This document shows, one piece after another, positions 31,460-38,465 of a stretch of DNA of 39,784 nucleotides. The notes beneath the pieces are model-generated. The model made no database searches. It had not been told where the DNA came from and was given only the letters and a program-made list of their open reading frames with translations. A program made the translations under genes and the position numbers. This stretch comes from Oscillospiraceae bacterium. Its GTDB lineage: Bacteria > Bacillota > Clostridia > Christensenellales > Aristaeellaceae. Positions within the stretch are counted from its first letter, which is position 1. The number at the start of each line of letters is the position of its first letter. Location: the NCBI GenBank assembly GCA_031269355.1, contig JAISZG010000073.1, positions 1 to 39,784 of the forward strand. Reading direction: 5' to 3'.

Positions 31460-33787
31460 TTGTACCAGGAGCTGTTGGATCAACTAAAAGAAAGCCGATA
31501 TATCCGCCGCCCGATGGAAGCGGATTTGAAAGAGTCTGCATTCGAGCGCTGGCGCAAAAAACCGGTGCTGAAAACACGCAAGCTGTCCTTATATGATAAT
31601 TTTGATAAACTCATAGTCAGAGGTCCCGGAACGCTGCACCGGGACGGGGCGATCTCCGTATCGGGACAGGGCAGCGTGCGGCTGGACATGCCCACATCCA
31701 CCGCGATAAAGCCCCCTAACAACCGGCGCTATGCCGAGCCGGGGATCCGCTTTCCGCTTGATCATGAAAACCTATATGAATATAACAGAATTTCCCTATG
31801 GGTGCGGGTGGAATCTCCGGGTTTCTCCAACCAATTCGTGCTGATCGCGCTGCATAACGAAGGCGAGCACATCGTGCCTGTGCCGGGACGTTTTGAGGGA
31901 ACGCACCATAACGACGTTGTTCCCGAAGAATGGACGCAGGTGATATGGGAGATGCCGGACATATACCGCGACAATGTCACAGGTATATCAATATACACTT
32001 TCCTGCCTGGTTCGCCTATGAACGCAGCCGACAGGATGTCGCTATATGTTGATGATTTGCGGCTGGAAACCGTGAACCCGGAGAAAACTCGCGGGTTCGA
32101 TCTTCCCGCTGGCGCCATAGCGTACTGCCACAGCGGCTACCTCGCCGATGCGCGCAAGCATGCGATAACGCAGAATTGTTCCGCCGACACGTTCGCGTTG
32201 AAGAACGCCAATAGCGGAGAAACGGTGTTCACAGGCACGGTGCGGCAAATAGAAAACGGCTTTGCGCTGATGGATTTTTCCGATTTCACCGCGCCGGGCT
32301 TTTATGTTCTTTCGGCGGGGGACGTTTGCACGAAGCCCTTACCTATCGGACCCGACGCCTATCTCTCCGCCGCGTGGAAAACGCTCAATTTCTTTTTCAC
32401 GGAGAGATGCGGTTTTGAAGTGCCTGGCGTGCATATCGAATGCCATATGGACGCGTTCTGCCGCCATCCCGATGGTCGGACATTGCCGGTGTGCGGAGGC
32501 TGGCACGACGCGGCAGACGTATCACAATCCATCGACAAGACAAGCGACGTAATCGTTGCGATGCTCGACCTGGCCGCTTCCGTAAAGAAAGCCCATCCGG
32601 ACTTGAGCGAGCGAGTTCTTGAGGAAGCGCGCTGGGGATTAAACTGGGCGATGCGCACCCGCTTTGGCGACGGGTACCGCCACATAAGCCTTATCAAAGG
32701 CATATGGAGCAATAACTATCGCGGAGATAAGGACGACATGACCGGCGATGCTCAGAATTTCGCCTCGCATAACTATGCCGCCGCTTACGCGTGCGCGTAT
32801 GCGGCACCGTTCTATAAGTGGGATAAAATCTTTTCCGGCTGGTGCCTGAAATGCGCTGTAGAAGATTTCTTTTTTGCGGAAGAGACGATAGACTCCTCCG
32901 CCGACGGCAGCCTTATGTCGGAGCGTTTAGCATTGGCCGCGTCCGCTGCGGCGATGCTTTACAGAGTAACAGGCGAGGACCGCTTCCTGCAGGCGGCCGC
33001 TATGCGCGCCAAGCAGCTGTCGCAATGCCAGCAGCTTGAACGCAGGCTGGATTTCAGCATTCCGCTGCATGGTTATTTTTATGAGGATCGCGCTAAAACC
33101 AGGCCTATCGGCTTCTTCCACCGAAGCACCGAACAGTTTTATATGAAATGTTTTACGCTGCTACTTGACGACGCACCCGAGCATTCCGATAGCGGCCTGT
33201 GGCGCCAGTGCGTAAACGCCTACGCGGACTATATCCGGGAAACAGCGGATATTATGGCGCCCTACGGCATTTTACCGGCGGCTGTATACGAGATTGGCAA
33301 TACGGATTATTCCAAGATATATCATGAAGGCGCCCGGGTCGGACTGCCAACGCTGGAGGAATTCAACGCGCAGGTAAAGAACGGCGTGAAGCTGAACGAC
33401 TCCCATTATCTGCGGCGTTTCCCGGTGGCCTATCAGTTCAGAGGGTTTCACGCCACGCTGCTCAGCAAGGCCAAGAACGTATTTACCGTCGCCCGCTGTC
33501 TGCGCGACAAGGCTCTTTTTGATATCGCGGCGCGCCAGCTTGAATACGTTCTGGGCTTCAATCCGTTCGCTTACAGCACTATGTATGGAGAGGGGTATGA
33601 TTATCCGCCGCTGTACGGCGGCTTTGCAGGTCAGCCTGTTGGTGCCGTGCCCGTCGGCTTTGAAACGTTTGAGAATGACGATGAGCCTTATATGCCTATG
33701 CAGAACAACTGTACATATAAAGAGATATGGGTATGCTCGACGGCGCGCGCGATGTGGAGCATCGCCGAAATTTACAACGGCATTTAA
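31460..33787 (+). CDS. GH9-family glycoside hydrolase, cytoplasmic, copy 2 (TTG start)
   Basis: A 775-residue tandem paralogue of the preceding gene, with the same three-region layout and identical numbering at the GH9 signature (GGWHDAAD, 346-353). The C-terminal segment NNCTYKEIWVCSTA is nearly identical, so the altered acid region is shared. The TTG at 31460 is chosen because LYQELLDQLKESRYIRRPM aligns with MYQPLQQELEESRFIRRPM of copy 1, and AAAGGAG lies 8 bases upstream. Differences are spread along the gene, pointing to an old duplication rather than a recent one. The gap to copy 1 is 43 bases with no terminator, so they share the promoter at 28973-29002. Confidence 0.87.
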   Translation: MYQELLDQLKESRYIRRPMEADLKESAFERWRKKPVLKTRKLSLYDNFDKLIVRGPGTLHRDGAISVSGQGSVRLDMPTSTAIKPPNNRRYAEPGIRFPLDHENLYEYNRISLWVRVESPGFSNQFVLIALHNEGEHIVPVPGRFEGTHHNDVVPEEWTQVIWEMPDIYRDNVTGISIYTFLPGSPMNAADRMSLYVDDLRLETVNPEKTRGFDLPAGAIAYCHSGYLADARKHAITQNCSADTFALKNANSGETVFTGTVRQIENGFALMDFSDFTAPGFYVLSAGDVCTKPLPIGPDAYLSAAWKTLNFFFTERCGFEVPGVHIECHMDAFCRHPDGRTLPVCGGWHDAADVSQSIDKTSDVIVAMLDLAASVKKAHPDLSERVLEEARWGLNWAMRTRFGDGYRHISLIKGIWSNNYRGDKDDMTGDAQNFASHNYAAAYACAYAAPFYKWDKIFSGWCLKCAVEDFFFAEETIDSSADGSLMSERLALAASAAAMLYRVTGEDRFLQAAAMRAKQLSQCQQLERRLDFSIPLHGYFYEDRAKTRPIGFFHRSTEQFYMKCFTLLLDDAPEHSDSGLWRQCVNAYADYIRETADIMAPYGILPAAVYEIGNTDYSKIYHEGARVGLPTLEEFNAQVKNGVKLNDSHYLRRFPVAYQFRGFHATLLSKAKNVFTVARCLRDKALFDIAARQLEYVLGFNPFAYSTMYGEGYDYPPLYGGFAGQPVGAVPVGFETFENDDEPYMPMQNNCTYKEIWVCSTARAMWSIAEIYNGI

Positions 33788-33823
33788 CGCCGTTCTTCGC
33801 AAACATCATATTATATAAGGCAA

Positions 33824-33849
33824 AGCGGGCGGACACTCATCCGCCCGCT
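33824..33849 (+). terminator. Stem-loop after the GH9 pair
   Basis: Perfect 10-bp stem (AGCGGGCGGA and TCCGCCCGCT) with a six-base loop, 36 bases after the stop of the second GH9 gene. It lacks an immediate T run; a second hairpin with a T run follows at 33861-33881. Confidence 0.55.
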
Positions 33850-33860
33850 GATGTAAGGTG

Positions 33861-33881
33861 AAAACTCCTGCGGAGTTTTTT
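33861..33881 (+). terminator. Rho-independent terminator of the GH9 operon
   Basis: AAAACTCC, loop TGC, GGAGTTTTTT. The context GAAAACTCCTGCGGAGTTTT and then TTGAGTAA recurs in inverted orientation at about 37654-37684, so this terminator is part of a dispersed repeat. Confidence 0.7.
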
Positions 33882-33884
33882 GAG

Positions 33885-33920
33885 TAATACTAAACTCCGT
33901 TTAAACGGAGTTTAGTATTA
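33885..33920. repeat. 36-bp perfect palindrome overlapping a stop codon
   Basis: A perfect uninterrupted palindrome of 18 bases per arm, centred on GTTTAAAC between 33902 and 33903. It contains AAACTCCG and CGGAGTTT, the core of the hairpin family seen at 9214 and 37663. Its last three bases are the stop codon of the minus-strand sialidase-like gene. It can act as a terminator stem for that gene and ends transcription from both sides. Confidence 0.8.
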
Positions 33921-35024
33921 AAGCGACTCAACCGGTATCCGCGCTACCGCCGCGCTTCGAACATGTCCCGCTTCCTCCATAGTGCAAGCGATATATAGCC
34001 GCCCCTTATACTCGATGGAGCATGGATAGAACCAGCGATATCCCCTACCGCCAAACTCCGGAATTCCATCCTCAAATACCTTATACACCTTAGTGTATTC
34101 CATCTCGCCTGGTTCCGTCGCCGCGATCAGCAGCAAGCTGCGGTCGAAAAATCCCCGATCGTCATTGTATATTACATACCTACAGCCGCTGCTCAGCTTG
34201 CCGGCGTACAGCTTCGCGTTGCCAATCCTGTTATCCATAAGAACTGGCGGCGACCAGCTCTCCCCATAATCTGAGCTGACGAATACATACGCGTGCCCGC
34301 CGCCGGACGGGTCGCCCGGATGGCCGATGTCGTCGCGCACATACGCCGTGATCTGCGCGCCGTCCACAATAATTCCAATCTCAGCGCAGCGCAGATCGAG
34401 CGCGCCAGGCAGCAGCGGGTCATATACCGGGACGCAGCGCCACGGCTTTTCAATATCCATACCCTGGCTGATAAAAACGGCGGCAAATGAAGGCGTTTCG
34501 TCACGTTTGGACATCCACACCCCGGCGGCATAGCAGCCGTTGTCCATAAGAACCGGCGCTGCCGTCATCACCAGGCCGCCTCCCAGCGCGGATACCTTTC
34601 GCCAGTCGTTTTCATCGCGCATCACGTATAGGTCAAGCGAATCGGTTTGGTCGGTAAGGCTGTTATGTCCCATGCGCGTTACGACGGCATACAGCTTGCC
34701 CTCGTGCACGAACAAACTGGGCGGTACGAAGTGTTCCTCGTCGAAATTGGCTTCTCCCACCACGCGGAAGGGAGCCGACCAGCTAAGCCCCTCGTCGTCG
34801 GACCAGCGTCCGCGAATAAGCGACGAGCCGCCTATTTCCGTATTGGTCGAATTATACCAGGCTAAATAAAGTTTATTTTTGTAGACTGTTATCGCGCAGT
34901 CATTTAAAAACGGCAGAAGGTCGTCCCTACCGTCGTGCGCCAACACGCGCGACATTCCTTCCGGCGATAACATGCGATCATGATCCGGATAAGGCAGCCC
35001 GGACTTCCATACAGGGTTTTTCAT
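33918..35024 (-). CDS. Sialidase-like (BNR/Asp-box) beta-propeller protein, copy 2
   Basis: A 368-residue paralogue of the protein at 15281-16378, similar from end to end: LPYPD, then MSRVLAHDGRDDLLPFL (about 24-40), AWYNSTNTEIGGSSLIRG (about 56-73), and Asp boxes SDDEGLSWSAP (about 75) and SSDYGESWSPP (about 253). The C-terminal FGGRGYRWFYP and IACTMEEAGHVRSAAVARIP also match. There is no signal peptide and no visible RIP motif. The ATG overlaps the stop of the DUF4364 gene by four bases (ATGA), so the two are translationally coupled. The substrate is unknown; a cytoplasmic exo-acting enzyme on an imported sugar is the best guess. Confidence 0.8.
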   Translation of the reverse strand: MKNPVWKSGLPYPDHDRMLSPEGMSRVLAHDGRDDLLPFLNDCAITVYKNKLYLAWYNSTNTEIGGSSLIRGRWSDDEGLSWSAPFRVVGEANFDEEHFVPPSLFVHEGKLYAVVTRMGHNSLTDQTDSLDLYVMRDENDWRKVSALGGGLVMTAAPVLMDNGCYAAGVWMSKRDETPSFAAVFISQGMDIEKPWRCVPVYDPLLPGALDLRCAEIGIIVDGAQITAYVRDDIGHPGDPSGGGHAYVFVSSDYGESWSPPVLMDNRIGNAKLYAGKLSSGCRYVIYNDDRGFFDRSLLLIAATEPGEMEYTKVYKVFEDGIPEFGGRGYRWFYPCSIEYKGRLYIACTMEEAGHVRSAAVARIPVESL

Positions 35025-35578
35025 ATGGATCGTCTACCCCTTTCAGAAAGGCGCTGTGACCAGAAGCCGGGTTCGGGTTCGCCCTCGGCGATCGCCTGCC
35101 AGAAGCCGCCGTATGCGTCGGAAGAATTCTTTATCCAATTATCACAGATTTTCTTGGCTGTTGCGGTATCGCGCACGATTATGCTAACCTTCATTACGAT
35201 GTTGCCGCCGTCGCGTATGGACAGAGAAACGGGCACATTCCCGCTTGATTTTTCGGAATACTGAGCGAGAAAATCCTGTTCCTTGCGGAACGCGTCGGCA
35301 TATGCCGCGCTTTTCGCATCCGCCGCCGCAATCGTTTGCTCGGATAGTTCGCCTTGATGCGCGGACAAATATCGCGCGCCCTTCTCGTTCAGCGCCAGTT
35401 GAAGGCCCTGGGGACCGAGCGTCTGCCTTACCAACCCAGCTTCCTTCAGCGCCGCTATGGCTGGCAGCGGGTCATATGCCGACGCGATTCCATTATCAAA
35501 TAGAAAGCGCTTTAGCTGACCTATGGTCAGCGCGTTAAGGCGACTAAGCGCGAGCAGTATCAGCAATTGCCGTTCCAT
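35021..35578 (-). CDS. DUF4364-family winged-helix protein, copy 2
   Basis: A 185-residue paralogue of the protein at 16397-16924. The winged helix occupies about 1-70 (LLILLALSRLNALTIGQLKRF, then AIAALKEAGLVRQ). The C-terminal DUF4364 part reads VMKVSIIVRDTATAKKICDNW (about 128-148), then SSDAYGGFWQAI. AGGAGG precedes the ATG. It lies 18 bases after the ThDP-enzyme gene and overlaps the sialidase-like gene by four bases. Its repeated pairing with that gene type suggests a dedicated regulator or partner. No experimental function is known to me. Confidence 0.78.
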   Translation of the reverse strand: MERQLLILLALSRLNALTIGQLKRFLFDNGIASAYDPLPAIAALKEAGLVRQTLGPQGLQLALNEKGARYLSAHQGELSEQTIAAADAKSAAYADAFRKEQDFLAQYSEKSSGNVPVSLSIRDGGNIVMKVSIIVRDTATAKKICDNWIKNSSDAYGGFWQAIAEGEPEPGFWSQRLSERGRRSI

Positions 35579-35596
35579 GGGTACCTCCTGCGATAT

Positions 35597-37261
35597 TCAA
35601 TAAACGAATTCCTTCACGCTGTTCAGCGCGGCGCCCATTGAACAATCCACGTTTGGGTCGCACACTATATCGATAACCGCCGGTTTCCCGCTCTTCACCG
35701 CGCGATCCAGCGCCGCAGCTATATCCCCGGGATTAAACACCCGCTCGCCGTAGCACGCAAAGCCTTCCGCCACCTTTACATAATCTATCATACCCTGGTT
35801 TTCCGGCATATCAACGTCGCACTCGTAGCCGTACGCGTACTTTTGGTTCTGCCGTATCAACCCCAGATAGGCGTTGTTGACGACAATCACTATGACCGGA
35901 ACCTTATTCTTTGCGCATACCGCCAGCTCCTGAACGTGGAAGGTGAATCCAAAATCTCCCATTACCGCAACCGCGCGCTTGCCGGTCGCAACAGCCGCGC
36001 CAAACGCGGCGGGTATATCGTATCCAAGGCAGCCGGCTCCTCCGGAGGGCAGGTACATCCTGGGCGAATTCACCCTCTGAAGCTGGCCGGACCATATCTG
36101 CGTGATACCGCAGCCGGTGGTGAAGATTGCATCGTCGCCAAAAAAGCTGTTCAATTCAGCGAAAACTCTGTGCGGGTTGATCGGCGCGACGTTGTAATCT
36201 GTTTTGCGGGCAAGCTCTTCGCGCAGTTTGGGCAGGTCGGCGACGTCCTTATGGCGGCTCTTTTTTCCGCGCGCGTCGGCTTCCTTCAAAAGCGCCAGGA
36301 TCGCTTTTTTCGCATCCGCCACAATGCCAAGGTCGGCGGGGATAATCTTGCCGATCTCGCTTTTTTCTATATTTATGTGGATGAACTTCCGATCGCCCTT
36401 ATACACGTCGACAGCGCCGGTATGCCTATCGGTAAAGCGGCAGCCGATACCAAGCACGAGGTCGGAATCCAAAAATACTTTGTTGCCGATGGGTTGTCCC
36501 ACCTGAATACCGGCATGCCCGGCGTTCAGCGGGTGCTCCTCAGGAATGCCGCCCTTTGCCATGTAGGTGGTGATCACAGGCATATTAAGCGTTTCCGCCA
36601 GCCGCACGCATTCGGACGCGGCTTCCGCCAGAACCACGCCGCCGCCCATAAGCAGCACGGGGTTTTGCGCGGCGTTGATCATTTCTATCGCGGCGGCGAT
36701 ATCAGCCGCGTTCGGCTCCGGTTTTTCAAAACTTTGCGGTTTGTAGGACGACGGGTCGAAATCGATATCGCTGTTTTGAATATCCAGCGGCAAATCGATC
36801 ACCACCGGGCCGGGCTTGTCTTCCCGCGCCGTGCGGAAAGCGTCGGAAAAGGTGGAAATCACGTCGCCCGCACGGGTGATCTGGTATGTTTTCTTGGCTA
36901 TAGGCGCGCATATCCTCGCGATATCCACGCATTGAAACGCATCCTTGCCGAGCTGCGCGGTAACCGCTTGTCCAGTGATTGCTATAACGGGAATGCTGTC
37001 TATATTGCAGCTGTAAATTCCTGTTACAAAATTAGTCGCGCCGGGTCCCGATGTACAGATTGCCGCCGCCATTCTGCCGCTCGCCCGAAAATGACCGCCC
37101 GCCGCGTGTACGCACGCTTCCTCATGGCGGTGGCAGAAATGCCTGATACCGGATCTCCCTAAATACTTGTACAGCCCGTTGATACCAGCGCCGGGTATGC
37201 CGTACGCGGTGTCGATGCCTTCAAGCTCCATGATCTTGACAATTGCCTCTGATGCCTTCAT
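35597..37261 (-). CDS. ThDP-dependent carboligase, glyoxylate carboligase/acetolactate synthase-like
   Basis: A 554-residue thiamine-diphosphate enzyme. The PYR domain has YGIPGAGING (about 20), TSGPGATNFVTGIYS (about 70-84) and DSIPVIAITGQ. The PP domain has VMGDFGFTFHVQELAV (about 437-452) and NNAYLGLIRQNQKYA (about 465), the ThDP/Mg motif. DLGIVADAKKAI, DYVKVAEGFAC and the C-terminal SMGAALNSVKEF resemble glyoxylate carboligase (tartronate-semialdehyde synthase) more than biosynthetic acetolactate synthase. However, the cofactor-activating Glu, replaced by Val in glyoxylate carboligase, is present (RHEEA, about residue 47). The ATG at 37261 is preferred to the TTG at 37273, which abuts the AAGGAG site. 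It starts the operon continuing with DUF4364 and the sialidase-like gene. Confidence 0.85.
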   Translation of the reverse strand: MKASEAIVKIMELEGIDTAYGIPGAGINGLYKYLGRSGIRHFCHRHEEACVHAAGGHFRASGRMAAAICTSGPGATNFVTGIYSCNIDSIPVIAITGQAVTAQLGKDAFQCVDIARICAPIAKKTYQITRAGDVISTFSDAFRTAREDKPGPVVIDLPLDIQNSDIDFDPSSYKPQSFEKPEPNAADIAAAIEMINAAQNPVLLMGGGVVLAEAASECVRLAETLNMPVITTYMAKGGIPEEHPLNAGHAGIQVGQPIGNKVFLDSDLVLGIGCRFTDRHTGAVDVYKGDRKFIHINIEKSEIGKIIPADLGIVADAKKAILALLKEADARGKKSRHKDVADLPKLREELARKTDYNVAPINPHRVFAELNSFFGDDAIFTTGCGITQIWSGQLQRVNSPRMYLPSGGAGCLGYDIPAAFGAAVATGKRAVAVMGDFGFTFHVQELAVCAKNKVPVIVIVVNNAYLGLIRQNQKYAYGYECDVDMPENQGMIDYVKVAEGFACYGERVFNPGDIAAALDRAVKSGKPAVIDIVCDPNVDCSMGAALNSVKEFVY

Positions 37262-37320
37262 TGCTGCGCTCAACTCCTTGATTTCAATAACCGAAATCGC
37301 ACTTCAACTATTCCAATTGC

Positions 37321-37349
37321 ATCTTAGCGCGACTAATAGCAGGATTCAA
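37321..37349 (-). promoter_or_regulatory. Candidate promoter of the ThDP-enzyme operon
   Basis: On the minus strand TTGAAT (37349-37344) and TAAGAT (37326-37321) are 17 bases apart, 60 bases upstream of the ATG. Each matches four of six consensus bases, so it is tentative. A small inverted repeat GATTTC/GAAATC at 37280-37298 lies downstream of it. The rest of 37262-37490 shows no gene. Confidence 0.35.
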
Positions 37350-37490
37350 GCAGGAAAAAGAGATTCGCCGCTTTAACCAAATACATATGACGTTATTATG
37401 GCTTATTGACGATGCCTCATATTATCTATTTGGATTAAGCGCGTATAGACAAATTATTCCTTATGTAATATAGTAGCGGCATCGCGGCTA

Positions 37491-38264
37491 TATGCGTTTA
37501 ACACACGAACCGCCGCCTGCGAATCTAAGAGCCTGCGCAAGGATCGGAGAAATGCGCAGCTTGGAGCGGATTTTGTTCCTTCGCCCTTCGTCCTAATCCA
37601 CAGGGGGAGAGGCTGGGAGGGGGATCGCAATTTAAGCGTAGCAAAGCTTCCACTTACTCAAAAAAACTCCGTAGGAGTTTTCTTCCCTTCTCAAAGGAGC
37701 GAAGCGACGCGTGAAACATAGGGAGGCGTAGTCGGTAGCTACGCCCCCTGCGCTGAACCCAAGCTGGCGGAAAAGACGCCCAAGATGCGCGTTTCGAAGA
37801 TTCTTGCGCAGGCTCTAAGAGAAGCTGTACTGGCGCGAATACTCAGCGGCGTAAGTACTCGCAAATTCGAAGGGACTGTGGATTATCTGACACCCGAAGC
37901 AAAGGGCGTTAGCAAAAGCGAGGCAAGCGGATATCTATAGAAGAAGTATCCAAGCGCGGCGAACAGTCTGCCGGAAGGTCTTGACGCGACGCTGACAGTG
38001 AATTTGCTGGGGCTAGCGGGGTATCTTCATAAGACGTTCTCTACGACGAACCCTTTGGAATCAGCCAATTTCGGTTGCCGCAGGGTAACGCGCCGCGTAA
38101 GCAATGTACCAGACAGCGCCATGGCGATCCGCCACGCGGCGGCAGGCTTCATGGAGGTTGAGCGCGGTTTCCGCCGCGTCAAAGGCTTCATGCAACTCCC
38201 AAAGCTGGATAAAGCGTTATCCGCTGCCATTCAAGAACGGCTCAAAAACGGCAAGGCCGCTTAA
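37491..38264 (+). pseudogene. IS256-type (mutator) transposase remnant, interrupted by a MITE
   Basis: Only the ends of an IS256-family transposase survive. Codons from 37818 read REAVLARILSGVSTRKFEG and then GVSKSEASGYL, matching the family's N-terminal third, up to a TAG at 37938. In the same frame, SLPEGLDATLTV, KTFSTTNPLESANF and GFRRVKGFMQLPKLDKAL (to 38264) match the C-terminal part. The catalytic DDE core between them is deleted. Removing the MITE at 37529-37815 with one TAA target copy continues the frame upstream as MRLTHEPPPANL from 37492. The protein cannot be functional. Confidence 0.8.
37529..37815. mobile_element. 287-bp MITE with 37-bp inverted repeats, TAA duplication
   Basis: The left end GAGCCTGCGCAAG and right end CTTGCGCAGGCTC are perfect inverses, and the similarity continues imperfectly to about 37 bases. 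TAA flanks both sides (37526-37528 and 37816-37818). It has no coding capacity. Inside are the AACTCC/GGAGTT hairpin (37663-37681), the CAATTTAAGCGTA segment shared with about 9280-9300, and GGGAGGCGTAG with a 7-bp stem (37725-37745) related to the centre of the other MITEs. A three-base TNA-type duplication suggests an IS5/PIF-like mobiliser, which is inferred. Confidence 0.82.
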
Positions 38265-38308
38265 CTCCTCACTGCCGTCACTCGTGCCGCTTCTCTATCA
38301 ATTTCCAC

Positions 38309-38428
38309 GATCGATGGGACAATCTCTTAACGCTTGCAAAATTAATGGTTAAGCACGATTTGGGTGTGGGAACAAGCAACATAATTCGTATCAAGAAAAT
38401 CGACTCGGACTACTTTGAGGAACAGTAA
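38309..38428 (+). pseudogene. C-terminal remnant of an Mrr-type restriction endonuclease
   Basis: The frame ending at the TAA 38426-38428 reads LAKLMVKHDLGVG and, after a few residues, KKIDSDYFEEQ. This matches the conserved tail of Mrr restriction proteins (LA-LMI-H-VGV..., KRIDSDYFE). An IDG just upstream in another frame (from 38310) fits the preceding Mrr residues and indicates a frameshift. The catalytic part is absent. The identification is from memory of the family tail and covers only about 35 residues. Confidence 0.55.
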
Positions 38429-38465
38429 ATCCGTCCACTCTACCATTCAGAAGAAGGAGGTCGCA

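Noticed and set aside
15281-35024. Calling the two BNR proteins true neuraminidases
   Set aside because: Asp boxes are present but no RIP motif or clear arginine triad was seen, and no sialic acid genes (nanA, nanE) are in the window.
35843-37162. 439-codon plus-strand frame opposite the ThDP enzyme gene
   Set aside because: It lies antisense to a clear enzyme gene, has no recognisable domain, and arises from codon bias of the G+C-rich strand.
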